Shown piece after piece: positions 35,246-49,321 of a DNA stretch of 64,000 nt. This stretch comes from Inia geoffrensis. Taxonomy: Eukaryota > Chordata > Mammalia > Artiodactyla > Iniidae. Position 1 is the stretch's first letter. Each line of letters opens with the position of its first letter. Location: assembly GCA_036417435.1 (NCBI GenBank), contig JAZAQT010000501.1:1-64000 (forward strand), in the 5' to 3' direction. The position numbers and the translations under genes are program-made. The notes below the pieces were generated by a model. That model did no database searches. It saw only the letters and a list, made by a program, of their open reading frames with translations, and was not told where the DNA came from.

Positions 35246-37591
35246 AATGGAGAGGGATTAGGGTACAGGATAGGGTACGACAAGGCTTAAGGGTTAGCGT
35301 ACGTTTGAGGGCATGAGTTAGTGTTTGTGTACTGGTTAAGATTAGGGCATTGGTTAGGGTAGGGCATCGGAAGTGGGTCAGGTTTAGGGATGGGGTTAGG
35401 GTTAGGGTTAAGGAATGGGGAGGGATTAGGGTACAATTTAGGGTACGACAACGCTTAAGGTTTAGCGTACGTGTTAGGGCACGAGTTAGTGTTGGTGTCC
35501 TGGTTAAGATTAGGGCACGGGTGAGGGTAAGGCTTCGGGTGAGGGTCAGGGTTAGGATTCGGGTTAGGGTTAGTGTTAAGGAATGCAGAGGGATTAGGGT
35601 ACAGCTTAGGGTACGACAGTGCTTAAGGGTTAGCGTTCGTGTGAGGGCAAGGGTTATTGTTAGTGTTCTGGTTAAGATTAGGGCACTGGTGAGGGTAAGG
35701 CTTCAGGTGAGGGTCAGGGTTAGGATTCGGGTTAGGGTTAGGGTTAGGGAATGGGGAGGGATTAGGGTACAGTTTAGGGTACGACAACGATTAAGGGTTA
35801 GCGTACGTGTGAGGGCACAAGTTAGTGTTGGTGTCCTGGTTAAGATTAGGGCATGGGTGAGGGTAAGTTTTCGGGTGAGGGTCAGGGATAGAATTCGGGT
35901 TAGGGTTAGGGAATGGGGAGATATTAGGGCACAGTTTAGGGTACCACAACGCTTAAGGTTTAGCGTACGTGTGAGGTCACTAGTTAGTGTTAGTGTACTG
36001 CTTACGATTAGGGCACGGGTGAGGGTAAGGCCTCGGAAGAGGGTCACGTTAAGGGTTAGGGTTAGGGTTAGGGTTAGGGAATGGGGATTGATTAGGGTAC
36101 AGGTTAGGGTACGGCAATGGCTTAGGGTTGGCGTACGTTAGAGGGCATGGGTTAGTGTTGATGTACTGGTTAAAATTAGGACACGGGTGAGGGTAAAGTT
36201 TCGGGTGAGTGTCATGGTTAGGTTTCAGGTTAGGGTTACGGTTAGGGAATGGAGAGGGATTAGGGTACAGGTTAGGGTACCGCTGCGGTTTAGTGTTAGC
36301 GTACGTGTGAGGGCACGAGTTAGTCTTGGTGTCCTGGTTAAGATTAGGGCACGGGTGAGGGTAAGGCTTCGGGTGAGGGTCAGGGTTAGCATTCGGGTTA
36401 GGGTTAGGGTTAGGGAATGGAGAGGGATTAGGGTACAGGTTAGGGTACTTCAATGCTTAAGGGTTAGCGTAAGTGTGAGGGCACGAGATAGTGTTGGTGT
36501 ACTGGTTAAGACAACGGCAGCGATGAGGGTAAGGCCTCGGAAAAGGGTCACGTTCAGGGTTTCGCTTAGGGTTAGGGTTAGGGAATGGGGAGGGATTAGG
36601 GTAAAGGATAGGGTACGACAATGCTTAAGGGTTAGCGTACGTTTGAGGCCATGAGTTAGTGTTTGTGTACTGGTTAAGATTAGGGCATTGGTTAGGGTAG
36701 GGCATCGGAAGTGGGTCAGGTTTAGGGATGGGGTTAGGGTTAGGGTTAAGCAATGGGGAGGGATTAGGGTACAATTTAGGGTACGACAACGCTTAAGGTT
36801 TAGCGTACGTGTGAGGGCACGAGTTAGTGTTGGTGTCCTGGTTAAGATTACGGCACGGGTGAGGGTAAGGCTTCGGGTGAGGGTCAGGGTTAGGATTCGG
36901 GTTAGGGTTAGTGTTAAGGAATGCAGAGGGATTAGGGTACAGCTTAGGGTACGACAGTGCTTAAGGGTTAGCGTTCGTGTGAGGGCAAGGGTTAGTGTTA
37001 GTGTCCTGGTTAAGATTAGGGCACGGGTGAGGGTAAGGCTTCAGGTGAGGGTCAGGGTTAGGATTCGGGTTAGGGTTAGGGTTAGGGAATGGGGAGGGAT
37101 TAGGGTACAGTTTAGGGTACGACAACGATTAAGGGTTAGCGTACGTGTGAGGGCACAAGTTAGTGTTGGTGTCCTGGTTAAGATTAGGGCATGGGTGAGG
37201 GTAAGGTTTCGGGTGAGGGTCAGGGATAGAATTCGGGTTAGGGTTAGGGTTAGGGAATGGGGAGATATTAGGGCACAGTTTAGGGTACCACAACGCTTAA
37301 GGTTTGGCCTACGTATGAGGTCACTAGTTAGTGTTAGTGTACTGCTTACGATTAGGGCACGGGTGAGGGTAAGGCCTCGGAAGAGGGTCACGTTAAGGGT
37401 TAGGGTTAGGGTTAGGGTTAGGGAATGGGGATTGATTAGGGTACAGGTTAGGGTACGGCAATGGCTTAGGGTTGGCGTACGTTAGAGGGCATGGGTTAGT
37501 GTTGATGTACTGGTTAAAATTAGGACACGGGTGAGGGTAAAGTTTCGGGTAAGTGTCATGGTTAGGTTTCAGGTTAGGGTTAGGGTTAGGG
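35246..37591 (+). repeat. HOR unit U16 (2346 bp)
   Basis: Normal monomer order and length; no private change noticed. Confidence 0.95.
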
Positions 37592-39937
37592 AATGGAGAG
37601 GGATTAGGGTACAGGATAGGGTACGACAAGGCTTAAGGGTTAGCGTACGTTTGAGGGCATGAGTTAGTGTTTGTGTACTGGTTAAGATTAGGGCATTGGT
37701 TAGGGTAGGGCATCGGAAGTGGGTCAGGTTTAGGGATGGGGTTAGGGTTAGGGTTAAGGAATGGGGAGGGATTAGGGTACAATTTAGGGTACGACAACGC
37801 TTAAGGTTTAGCGTACGTGTTAGGGCACGAGTTAGTGTTGGTGTCCTGGTTAAGATTAGGGCACGGGTGAGGGTAAGGCTTCGGGTGAGGGTCAGGGTTA
37901 GGATTCGGGTTAGGGTTAGTGTTAAGGAATGCAGAGGGATTAGGGTACAGCTTAGGGTACGACAGTGCTTAAGGGTTAGCGTTCGTGTGAGGGCAAGGGT
38001 TATTGTTAGTGTTCTGGTTAAGATTAGGGCACTGGTGAGGGTAAGGCTTCAGGTGAGGGTCAGGGTTAGGATTCGGGTTAGGGTTAGGGTTAGGGAATGG
38101 GGAGGGATTAGGGTACAGTTTAGGGTACGACAACGATTAAGGGTTAGCGTACGTGTGAGGGCACAAGTTAGTGTTGGTGTCCTGGTTAAGATTAGGGCAT
38201 GGGTGAGGGTAAGTTTTCGGGTGAGGGTCAGGGATAGAATTCGGGTTAGGGTTAGGGAATGGGGAGATATTAGGGCACAGTTTAGGGTACCACAACGCTT
38301 AAGGTTTAGCGTACGTGTGAGGTCACTAGTTAGTGTTAGTGTACTGCTTACGATTAGGGCACGGGTGAGGGTAAGGCCTCGGAAGAGGGTCACGTTAAGG
38401 GTTAGGGTTAGGGTTAGGGTTAGGGAATGGGGATTGATTAGGGTACAGGTTAGGGTACGGCAATGGCTTAGGGTTGGCGTACGTTAGAGGGCATGGGTTA
38501 GTGTTGATGTACTGGTTAAAATTAGGACACGGGTGAGGGTAAAGTTTCGGGTGAGTGTCATGGTTAGGTTTCAGGTTAGGGTTACGGTTAGGGAATGGAG
38601 AGGGATTAGGGTACAGGTTAGGGTACCGCTGCGGTTTAGTGTTAGCGTACGTGTGAGGGCACGAGTTAGTCTTGGTGTCCTGGTTAAGATTAGGGCACGG
38701 GTGAGGGTAAGGCTTCGGGTGAGGGTCAGGGTTAGCATTCGGGTTAGGGTTAGGGTTAGGGAATGGAGAGGGATTAGGGTACAGGTTAGGGTACTTCAAT
38801 GCTTAAGGGTTAGCGTAAGTGTGAGGGCACGAGATAGTGTTGGTGTACTGGTTAAGACAACGGCAGCGATGAGGGTAAGGCCTCGGAAAAGGGTCACGTT
38901 CAGGGTTTCGCTTAGGGTTAGGGTTAGGGAATGGGGAGGGATTAGGGTAAAGGATAGGGTACGACAATGCTTAAGGGTTAGCGTACGTTTGAGGCCATGA
39001 GTTAGTGTTTGTGTACTGGTTAAGATTAGGGCATTGGTTAGGGTAGGGCATCGGAAGTGGGTCAGGTTTAGGGATGGGGTTAGGGTTAGGGTTAAGCAAT
39101 GGGGAGGGATTAGGGTACAATTTAGGGTACGACAACGCTTAAGGTTTAGCGTACGTGTGAGGGCACGAGTTAGTGTTGGTGTCCTGGTTAAGATTACGGC
39201 ACGGGTGAGGGTAAGGCTTCGGGTGAGGGTCAGGGTTAGGATTCGGGTTAGGGTTAGTGTTAAGGAATGCAGAGGGATTAGGGTACAGCTTAGGGTACGA
39301 CAGTGCTTAAGGGTTAGCGTTCGTGTGAGGGCAAGGGTTAGTGTTAGTGTCCTGGTTAAGATTAGGGCACGGGTGAGGGTAAGGCTTCAGGTGAGGGTCA
39401 GGGTTAGGATTCGGGTTAGGGTTAGGGTTAGGGAATGGGGAGGGATTAGGGTACAGTTTAGGGTACGACAACGATTAAGGGTTAGCGTACGTGTGAGGGC
39501 ACAAGTTAGTGTTGGTGTCCTGGTTAAGATTAGGGCATGGGTGAGGGTAAGGTTTCGGGTGAGGGTCAGGGATAGAATTCGGGTTAGGGTTAGGGTTAGG
39601 GAATGGGGAGATATTAGGGCACAGTTTAGGGTACCACAACGCTTAAGGTTTGGCCTACGTATGAGGTCACTAGTTAGTGTTAGTGTACTGCTTACGATTA
39701 GGGCACGGGTGAGGGTAAGGCCTCGGAAGAGGGTCACGTTAAGGGTTAGGGTTAGGGTTAGGGTTAGGGAATGGGGATTGATTAGGGTACAGGTTAGGGT
39801 ACGGCAATGGCTTAGGGTTGGCGTACGTTAGAGGGCATGGGTTAGTGTTGATGTACTGGTTAAAATTAGGACACGGGTGAGGGTAAAGTTTCGGGTAAGT
39901 GTCATGGTTAGGTTTCAGGTTAGGGTTAGGGTTAGGG
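37592..39937 (+). repeat. HOR unit U17 (2346 bp)
   Basis: Normal monomer order and length; no private change noticed. Confidence 0.95.
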
Positions 39938-42283
39938 AATGGAGAGGGATTAGGGTACAGGATAGGGTACGACAAGGCTTAAGGGTTAGCGTACGTTTGA
40001 GGGCATGAGTTAGTGTTTGTGTACTGGTTAAGATTAGGGCATTGGTTAGGGTAGGGCATCGGAAGTGGGTCAGGTTTAGGGATGGGGTTAGGGTTAGGGT
40101 TAAGGAATGGGGAGGGATTAGGGTACAATTTAGGGTACGACAACGCTTAAGGTTTAGCGTACGTGTTAGGGCACGAGTTAGTGTTGGTGTCCTGGTTAAG
40201 ATTAGGGCACGGGTGAGGGTAAGGCTTCGGGTGAGGGTCAGGGTTAGGATTCGGGTTAGGGTTAGTGTTAAGGAATGCAGAGGGATTAGGGTACAGCTTA
40301 GGGTACGACAGTGCTTAAGGGTTAGCGTTCGTGTGAGGGCAAGGGTTATTGTTAGTGTTCTGGTTAAGATTAGGGCACTGGTGAGGGTAAGGCTTCAGGT
40401 GAGGGTCAGGGTTAGGATTCGGGTTAGGGTTAGGGTTAGGGAATGGGGAGGGATTAGGGTACAGTTTAGGGTACGACAACGATTAAGGGTTAGCGTACGT
40501 GTGAGGGCACAAGTTAGTGTTGGTGTCCTGTTTAAGATTAGGGCATGGGTGAGGGTAAGTTTTCGGGTGAGGGTCAGGGATAGAATTCGGGTTAGGGTTA
40601 GGGAATGGGGAGATATTAGGGCACAGTTTAGGGTACCACAACGCTTAAGGTTTAGCGTACGTGTGAGGTCACTAGTTAGTGTTAGTGTACTGCTTACGAT
40701 TAGGGCACGGGTGAGGGTAAGGCCTCGGAAGAGGGTCACGTTAAGGGTTAGGGTTAGGGTTAGGGTTAGGGAATGGGGATTGATTAGGGTACAGGTTAGG
40801 GTACGGCAATGGCTTAGGGTTGGCGTACGTTAGAGGGCATGGGTTAGTGTTGATGTACTGGTTAAAATTAGGACACGGGTGAGGGTAAAGTTTCGGGTGA
40901 GTGTCATGGTTAGGTTTCAGGTTAGGGTTACGGTTAGGGAATGGAGAGGGATTAGGGTACAGGTTAGGGTACCGCTGCGGTTTAGTGTTAGCGTACGTGT
41001 GAGGGCACGAGTTAGTCTTGGTGTCCTGGTTAAGATTAGGGCACGGGTGAGGGTAAGGCTTCGGGTGAGGGTCAGGGTTAGCATTCGGGTTAGGGTTAGG
41101 GTTAGGGAATGGAGAGGGATTAGGGTACAGGTTAGGGTACTTCAATGCTTAAGGGTTAGCGTAAGTGTGAGGGCACGAGATAGTGTTGGTGTACTGGTTA
41201 AGACAACGGCAGCGATGAGGGTAAGGCCTCGGAAAAGGGTCACGTTCAGGGTTTCGCTTAGGGTTAGGGTTAGGGAATGGGGAGGGATTAGGGTAAAGGA
41301 TAGGGTACGACAATGCTTAAGGGTTAGCGTACGTTTGAGGCCATGAGTTAGTGTTTGTGTACTGGTTAAGATTAGGGCATTGGTTAGGGTAGGGCATCGG
41401 AAGTGGGTCAGGTTTAGGGATGGGGTTAGGGTTAGGGTTAAGCAATGGGGAGGGATTAGGGTACAATTTAGGGTACGACAACGCTTAAGGTTTAGCGTAC
41501 GTGTGAGGGCACGAGTTAGTGTTGGTGTCCTGGTTAAGATTACGGCACGGGTGAGGGTAAGGCTTCGGGTGAGGGTCAGGGTTAGGATTCGGGTTAGGGT
41601 TAGTGTTAAGGAATGCAGAGGGATTAGGGTACAGCTTAGGGTACGACAGTGCTTAAGGGTTAGCGTTCGTGTGAGGGCAAGGGTTAGTGTTAGTGTCCTG
41701 GTTAAGATTAGGGCACGGGTGAGGGTAAGGCTTCAGGTGAGGGTCAGGGTTAGGATTCGGGTTAGGGTTAGGGTTAGGGAATGGGGAGGGATTAGGGTAC
41801 AGTTTAGGGTACGACAACGATTAAGGGTTAGCGTACGTGTGAGGGCACAAGTTAGTGTTGGTGTCCTGGTTAAGATTAGGGCATGGGTGAGGGTAAGGTT
41901 TCGGGTGAGGGTCAGGGATAGAATTCGGGTTAGGGTTAGGGTTAGGGAATGGGGAGATATTAGGGCACAGTTTAGGGTACCACAACGCTTAAGGTTTGGC
42001 CTACGTATGAGGTCACTAGTTAGTGTTAGTGTACTGCTTACGATTAGGGCACGGGTGAGGGTAAGGCCTCGGAAGAGGGTCACGTTAAGGGTTAGGGTTA
42101 GGGTTAGGGTTAGGGAATGGGGATTGATTAGGGTACAGGTTAGGGTACGGCAATGGCTTAGGGTTGGCGTACGTTAGAGGGCATGGGTTAGTGTTGATGT
42201 ACTGGTTAAAATTAGGACACGGGTGAGGGTAAAGTTTCGGGTAAGTGTCATGGTTAGGTTTCAGGTTAGGGTTAGGGTTAGGG
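39938..42283 (+). repeat. HOR unit U18 (2346 bp)
   Basis: One private change seen: G to T at 40531 in M4 (GTCCTGTTTAAG). Confidence 0.96.
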
Positions 42284-44629
42284 AATGGAGAGGGATTAGG
42301 GTACAGGATAGGGTACGACAAGGCTTAAGGGTTAGCGTACGTTTGAGGGCATGAGTTAGTGTTTGTGTACTGGTTAAGATTAGGGCATTGGTTAGGGTAG
42401 GGCATCGGAAGTGGGTCAGGTTTAGGGATGGGGTTAGGGTTAGGGTTAAGGAATGGGGAGGGATTAGGGTACAATTTAGGGTACGACAACGCTTAAGGTT
42501 TAGCGTACGTGTTAGGGCACGAGTTAGTGTTGGTGTCCTGGTTAAGATTAGGGCACGGGTGAGGGTAAGGCTTCGGGTGAGGGTCAGGGTTAGGATTCGG
42601 GTTAGGGTTAGTGTTAAGGAATGCAGAGGGATTAGGGTACAGCTTAGGGTACGACAGTGCTTAAGGGTTAGCGTTCGTGTGAGGGCAAGGGTTATTGTTA
42701 GTGTTCTGGTTAAGATTAGGGCACTGGTGAGGGTAAGGCTTCAGGTGAGGGTCAGGGTTAGGATTCGGGTTAGGGTTAGGGTTAGGGAATGGGGAGGGAT
42801 TAGGGTACAGTTTAGGGTACGACAACGATTAAGGGTTAGCGTACGTGTGAGGGCACAAGTTAGTGTTGGTGTCCTGGTTAAGATTAGGGCATGGGTGAGG
42901 GTAAGTTTTCGGGTGAGGGTCAGGGATAGAATTCGGGTTAGGGTTAGGGAATGGGGAGATATTAGGGCACAGTTTAGGGTACCACAACGCTTAAGGTTTA
43001 GCGTACGTGTGAGGTCACTAGTTAGTGTTAGTGTACTGCTTACGATTAGGGCACGGGTGAGGGTAAGGCCTCGGAAGAGGGTCACGTTAAGGGTTAGGGT
43101 TAGGGTTAGGGTTAGGGAATGGGGATTGATTAGGGTACAGGTTAGGGTACGGCAATGGCTTAGGGTTGGCGTACGTTAGAGGGCATGGGTTAGTGTTGAT
43201 GTACTGGTTAAAATTAGGACACGGGTGAGGGTAAAGTTTCGGGTGAGTGTCATGGTTAGGTTTCAGGTTAGGGTTACGGTTAGGGAATGGAGAGGGATTA
43301 GGGTACAGGTTAGGGTACCGCTGCGGTTTAGTGTTAGCGTACGTGTGAGGGCACGAGTTAGTCTTGGTGTCCTGGTTAAGATTAGGGCACGGGTGAGGGT
43401 AAGGCTTCGGGTGAGGGTCAGGGTTAGCATTCGGGTTAGGGTTAGGGTTAGGGAATGGAGAGGGATTAGGGTACAGGTTAGGGTACTTCAATGCTTAAGG
43501 GTTAGCGTAAGTGTGAGGGCACGAGATAGTGTTGGTGTACTGGTTAAGACAACGGCAGCGATGAGGGTAAGGCCTCGGAAAAGGGTCACGTTCAGGGTTT
43601 CGCTTAGGGTTAGGGTTAGGGAATGGGGAGGGATTAGGGTAAAGGATAGGGTACGACAATGCTTAAGGGTTAGCGTACGTTTGAGGCCATGAGTTAGTGT
43701 TTGTGTACTGGTTAAGATTAGGGCATTGGTTAGGGTAGGGCATCGGAAGTGGGTCAGGTTTAGGGATGGGGTTAGGGTTAGGGTTAAGCAATGGGGAGGG
43801 ATTAGGGTACAATTTAGGGTACGACAACGCTTAAGGTTTAGCGTACGTGTGAGGGCACGAGTTAGTGTTGGTGTCCTGGTTAAGATTACGGCACGGGTGA
43901 GGGTAAGGCTTCGGGTGAGGGTCAGGGTTAGGATTCGGGTTAGGGTTAGTGTTAAGGAATGCAGAGGGATTAGGGTACAGCTTAGGGTACGACAGTGCTT
44001 AAGGGTTAGCGTTCGTGTGAGGGCAAGGGTTAGTGTTAGTGTCCTGGTTAAGATTAGGGCACGGGTGAGGGTAAGGCTTCAGGTGAGGGTCAGGGTTAGG
44101 ATTCGGGTTAGGGTTAGGGTTAGGGAATGGGGAGGGATTAGGGTACAGTTTAGGGTACGACAACGATTAAGGGTTAGCGTACGTGTGAGGGCACAAGTTA
44201 GTGTTGGTGTCCTGGTTAAGATTAGGGCATGGGTGAGGGTAAGGTTTCGGGTGAGGGTCAGGGATAGAATTCGGGTTAGGGTTAGGGTTAGGGAATGGGG
44301 AGATATTAGGGCACAGTTTAGGGTACCACAACGCTTAAGGTTTGGCCTACGTATGAGGTCACTAGTTAGTGTTAGTGTACTGCTTACGATTAGGGCACGG
44401 GTGAGGGTAAGGCCTCGGAAGAGGGTCACGTTAAGGGTTAGGGTTAGGGTTAGGGTTAGGGAATGGGGATTGATTAGGGTACAGGTTAGGGTACGGCAAT
44501 GGCTTAGGGTTGGCGTACGTTAGAGGGCATGGGTTAGTGTTGATGTACTGGTTAAAATTAGGACACGGGTGAGGGTAAAGTTTCGGGTAAGTGTCATGGT
44601 TAGGTTTCAGGTTAGGGTTAGGGTTAGGG
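42284..44629 (+). repeat. HOR unit U19 (2346 bp)
   Basis: Normal monomer order and length; no private change noticed. Confidence 0.95.
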
Positions 44630-46975
44630 AATGGAGAGGGATTAGGGTACAGGATAGGGTACGACAAGGCTTAAGGGTTAGCGTACGTTTGAGGGCATGA
44701 GTTAGTGTTTGTGTACTGGTTAAGATTAGGGCATTGGTTAGGGTAGGGCATCGGAAGTGGGTCAGGTTTAGGGATGGGGTTAGGGTTACGGTTAGGGAAT
44801 GGAGAGGGATTAGGGTACAGGTTAGGGTACCGCTGCGGTTTAGTGTTAGCGTACGTGTGAGGGCACGAGTTAGTCTTGGTGTCCTGGTTAAGATTAGGGC
44901 ACGGGTGAGGGTAAGGCTTCGGGTGAGGGTCAGGGTTAGCATTCGGGTTAGGGTTAGTGTTAAGGAATGCAGAGGGATTAGGGTACAGCTTAGGGTACGA
45001 CAGTGCTTAAGGGTTAGCGTTCGTGTGAGGGCAAGGGTTATTGTTAGTGTTCTGGTTAAGATTAGGGCACTGGTGAGGGTAAGGCTTCAGGTGAGGGTCA
45101 GGGTTAGGATTCGGGTTAGGGTTAGGGTTAGGGAATGGGGAGGGATTAGGGTACAGTTTAGGGTACGACAACGATTAAGGGTTAGCGTACGTGTGAGGGC
45201 ACAAGTTAGTGTTGGTGTCCTGGTTAAGATTAGGGCATGGGTGAGGGTAAGTTTTCGGGTGAGGGTCAGGGATAGAATTCGGGTTAGGGTTAGGGAATGG
45301 GGAGATATTAGGGCACAGTTTAGGGTACCACAACGCTTAAGGTTTAGCGTACGTGTGAGGTCACTAGTTAGTGTTAGTGTACTGCTTACGATTAGGGCAC
45401 GGGTGAGGGTAAGGCCTCGGAAGAGGGTCACGTTAAGGGTTAGGGTTAGGGTTAGGGTTAGGGAATGGGGATTGATTAGGGTACAGGTTAGGGTACGGCA
45501 ATGGCTTAGGGTTGGCGTACGTTAGAGGGCATGGGTTAGTGTTGATGTACTGGTTAAAATTAGGACACGGGTGAGGGTAAAGTTTCGGGTGAGTGTCATG
45601 GTTAGGTTTCAGGTTAGGGTTACGGTTAGGGAATGGAGAGGGATTAGGGTACAGGTTAGGGTACCGCTGCGGTTTAGTGTTAGCGTACGTGTGAGGGCAC
45701 GAGTTAGTCTTGGTGTCCTGGTTAAGATTAGGGCACGGGTGAGGGTAAGGCTTCGGGTGAGGGTCAGGGTTAGCATTCGGGTTAGGGTTAGGGTTAGGGA
45801 ATGGAGAGGGATTAGGGTACAGGTTAGGGTACTTCAATGCTTAAGGGTTAGCGTAAGTGTGAGGGCACGAGATAGTGTTGGTGTACTGGTTAAGACAACG
45901 GCAGCGATGAGGGTAAGGCCTCGGAAAAGGGTCACGTTCAGGGTTTCGCTTAGGGTTAGGGTTAGGGAATGGGGAGGGATTAGGGTAAAGGATAGGGTAC
46001 GACAATGCTTAAGGGTTAGCGTACGTTTGAGGCCATGAGTTAGTGTTTGTGTACTGGTTAAGATTAGGGCATTGGTTAGGGTAGGGCATCGGAAGTGGGT
46101 CAGGTTTAGGGATGGGGTTAGGGTTAGGGTTAAGCAATGGGGAGGGATTAGGGTACAATTTAGGGTACGACAACGCTTAAGGTTTAGCGTACGTGTGAGG
46201 GCACGAGTTAGTGTTGGTGTCCTGGTTAAGATTACGGCACGGGTGAGGGTAAGGCTTCGGGTGAGGGTCAGGGTTAGGATTCGGGTTAGGGTTAGTGTTA
46301 AGGAATGCAGAGGGATTAGGGTACAGCTTAGGGTACGACAGTGCTTAAGGGTTAGCGTTCGTGTGAGGGCAAGGGTTAGTGTTAGTGTCCTGGTTAAGAT
46401 TAGGGCACGGGTGAGGGTAAGGCTTCAGGTGAGGGTCAGGGTTAGGATTCGGGTTAGGGTTAGGGTTAGGGAATGGGGAGGGATTAGGGTACAGTTTAGG
46501 GTACGACAACGATTAAGGGTTAGCGTACGTGTGAGGGCACAAGTTAGTGTTGGTGTCCTGGTTAAGATTAGGGCATGGGTGAGGGTAAGGTTTCGGGTGA
46601 GGGTCAGGGATAGAATTCGGGTTAGGGTTAGGGTTAGGGAATGGGGAGATATTAGGGCACAGTTTAGGGTACCACAACGCTTAAGGTTTGGCCTACGTAT
46701 GAGGTCACTAGTTAGTGTTAGTGTACTGCTTACGATTAGGGCACGGGTGAGGGTAAGGCCTCGGAAGAGGGTCACGTTAAGGGTTAGGGTTAGGGTTAGG
46801 GTTAGGGAATGGGGATTGATTAGGGTACAGGTTAGGGTACGGCAATGGCTTAGGGTTGGCGTACGTTAGAGGGCATGGGTTAGTGTTGATGTACTGGTTA
46901 AAATTAGGACACGGGTGAGGGTAAAGTTTCGGGTAAGTGTCATGGTTAGGTTTCAGGTTAGGGTTAGGGTTAGGG
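44630..46975 (+). repeat. HOR unit U20 (2346 bp), mosaic: M2 replaced by M7
   Basis: Length and monomer count are normal, but the second monomer carries M7 sequence. The order is M1, M7-like, M3, M4 and onward, and the unit's own M7 is also present at landmark 45632. The patch is listed separately. Confidence 0.95.
44789..44940 (+). other. Conversion tract: M7 sequence in place of M2 in U20
   Basis: From the C of TTACGG at 44789 to the C of GTTAGCATTCGG at 44940, about 16 sites that distinguish M7 from M2 are all in the M7 state. They include GTACCGCTGCGG and TTAGTCTTGG. Left of the tract the M1 tail (GGGATGGGG) is normal, and right of it the M2-to-M3 junction (GTTAGTGTTAAGG) is normal. The minimum tract is 152 bp, with no change in length. 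The M7 of the same unit, 834 bp downstream, is identical over the tract as far as I can see and is a possible donor. Confidence 0.92.
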
Positions 46976-49321
46976 AATGGAGAGGGATTAGGGTACAGGA
47001 TAGGGTACGACAAGGCTTAAGGGTTAGCGTACGTTTGAGGGCATGAGTTAGTGTTTGTGTACTGGTTAAGATTAGGGCATTGGTTAGGGTAGGGCATCGG
47101 AAGTGGGTCAGGTTTAGGGATGGGGTTAGGGTTAGGGTTAAGGAATGGGGAGGGATTAGGGTACAATTTAGGGTACGACAACGCTTAAGGTTTAGCGTAC
47201 GTGTTAGGGCACGAGTTAGTGTTGGTGTCCTGGTTAAGATTAGGGCACGGGTGAGGGTAAGGCTTCGGGTGAGGGTCAGGGTTAGGATTCGGGTTAGGGT
47301 TAGTGTTAAGGAATGCAGAGGGATTAGGGTACAGCTTAGGGTACGACAGTGCTTAAGGGTTAGCGTTCGTGTGAGGGCAAGGGTTATTGTTAGTGTTCTG
47401 GTTAAGATTAGGGCACTGGTGAGGGTAAGGCTTCAGGTGAGGGTCAGGGTTAGGATTCGGGTTAGGGTTAGGGTTAGGGAATGGGGAGGGATTAGGGTAC
47501 AGTTTAGGGTACGACAACGATTAAGGGTTAGCGTACGTGTGAGGGCACAAGTTAGTGTTGGTGTCCTGGTTAAGATTAGGGCATGGGTGAGGGTAAGTTT
47601 TCGGGTGAGGGTCAGGGATAGAATTCGGGTTAGGGTTAGGGAATGGGGAGATATTAGGGCACAGTTTAGGGTACCACAACGCTTAAGGTTTAGCGTACGT
47701 GTGAGGTCACTAGTTAGTGTTAGTGTACTGCTTACGATTAGGGCACGGGTGAGGGTAAGGCCTCGGAAGAGGGTCACGTTAAGGGTTAGGGTTAGGGTTA
47801 GGGTTAGGGAATGGGGATTGATTAGGGTACAGGTTAGGGTACGGCAATGGCTTAGGGTTGGCGTACGTTAGAGGGCATGGGTTAGTGTTGATGTACTGGT
47901 TAAAATTAGGACACGGGTGAGGGTAAAGTTTCGGGTGAGTGTCATGGTTAGGTTTCAGGTTAGGGTTACGGTTAGGGAATGGAGAGGGATTAGGGTACAG
48001 GTTAGGGTACCGCTGCGGTTTAGTGTTAGCGTACGTGTGAGGGCACGAGTTAGTCTTGGTGTCCTGGTTAAGATTAGGGCACGGGTGAGGGTAAGGCTTC
48101 GGGTGAGGGTCAGGGTTAGCATTCGGGTTAGGGTTAGGGTTAGGGAATGGAGAGGGATTAGGGTACAGGTTAGGGTACTTCAATGCTTAAGGGTTAGAGT
48201 AAGTGTGAGGGCACGAGATAGTGTTGGTGTACTGGTTAAGACAACGGCAGCGATGAGGGTAAGGCCTCGGAAAAGGGTCACGTTCAGGGTTTCGCTTAGG
48301 GTTAGGGTTAGGGAATGGGGAGGGATTAGGGTAAAGGATAGGGTACGACAATGCTTAAGGGTTAGCGTACGTTTGAGGCCATGAGTTAGTGTTTGTGTAC
48401 TGGTTAAGATTAGGGCATTGGTTAGGGTAGGGCATCGGAAGTGGGTCAGGTTTAGGGATGGGGTTAGGGTTAGGGTTAAGCAATGGGGAGGGATTAGGGT
48501 ACAATTTAGGGTACGACAACGCTTAAGGTTTAGCGTACGTGTGAGGGCACGAGTTAGTGTTGGTGTCCTGGTTAAGATTACGGCACGGGTGAGGGTAAGG
48601 CTTCGGGTGAAGGTCAGGGTTAGGATTCGGGTTAGGGTTAGTGTTAAGGAATGCAGAGGGATTAGGGTACAGCTTAGGGTACGACAGTGCTTAAGGGTTA
48701 GCGTTCGTGTGAGGGCAAGGGTTAGTGTTAGTGTCCTGGTTAAGATTAGGGCACGGGTGAGGGTAAGGCTTCAGGTGAGGGTCAGGGTTAGGATTCGGGT
48801 TAGGGTTAGGGTTAGGGAATGGGGAGGGATTAGGGTACAGTTTAGGGTACGACAACGATTAAGGGTTAGCGTACGTGTGAGGGCACAAGTTAGTGTTGGT
48901 GTCCTGGTTAAGATTAGGGCATGGGTGAGGGTAAGGTTTCGGGTGAGGGTCAGGGATAGAATTCGGGTTAGGGTTAGGGTTAGGGAATGGGGAGATATTA
49001 GGGCACAGTTTAGGGTACCACAACGCTTAAGGTTTGGCCTACGTATGAGGTCACTAGTTAGTGTTAGTGTACTGCTTACGATTAGGGCACGGGTGAGGGT
49101 AAGGCCTCGGAAGAGGGTCACGTTAAGGGTTAGGGTTAGGGTTAGGGTTAGGGAATGGGGATTGATTAGGGTACAGGTTAGGGTACGGCAATGGCTTAGG
49201 GTTGGCGTACGTTAGAGGGCATGGGTTAGTGTTGATGTACTGGTTAAAATTAGGACACGGGTGAGGGTAAAGTTTCGGGTAAGTGTCATGGTTAGGTTTC
49301 AGGTTAGGGTTAGGGTTAGGG
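46976..49321 (+). repeat. HOR unit U21 (2346 bp)
   Basis: Two private changes seen: C to A at 48198 in M8 (GTTAGAGTAAG) and G to A at 48611 in M10 (GGGTGAAGGTC). Confidence 0.96.
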
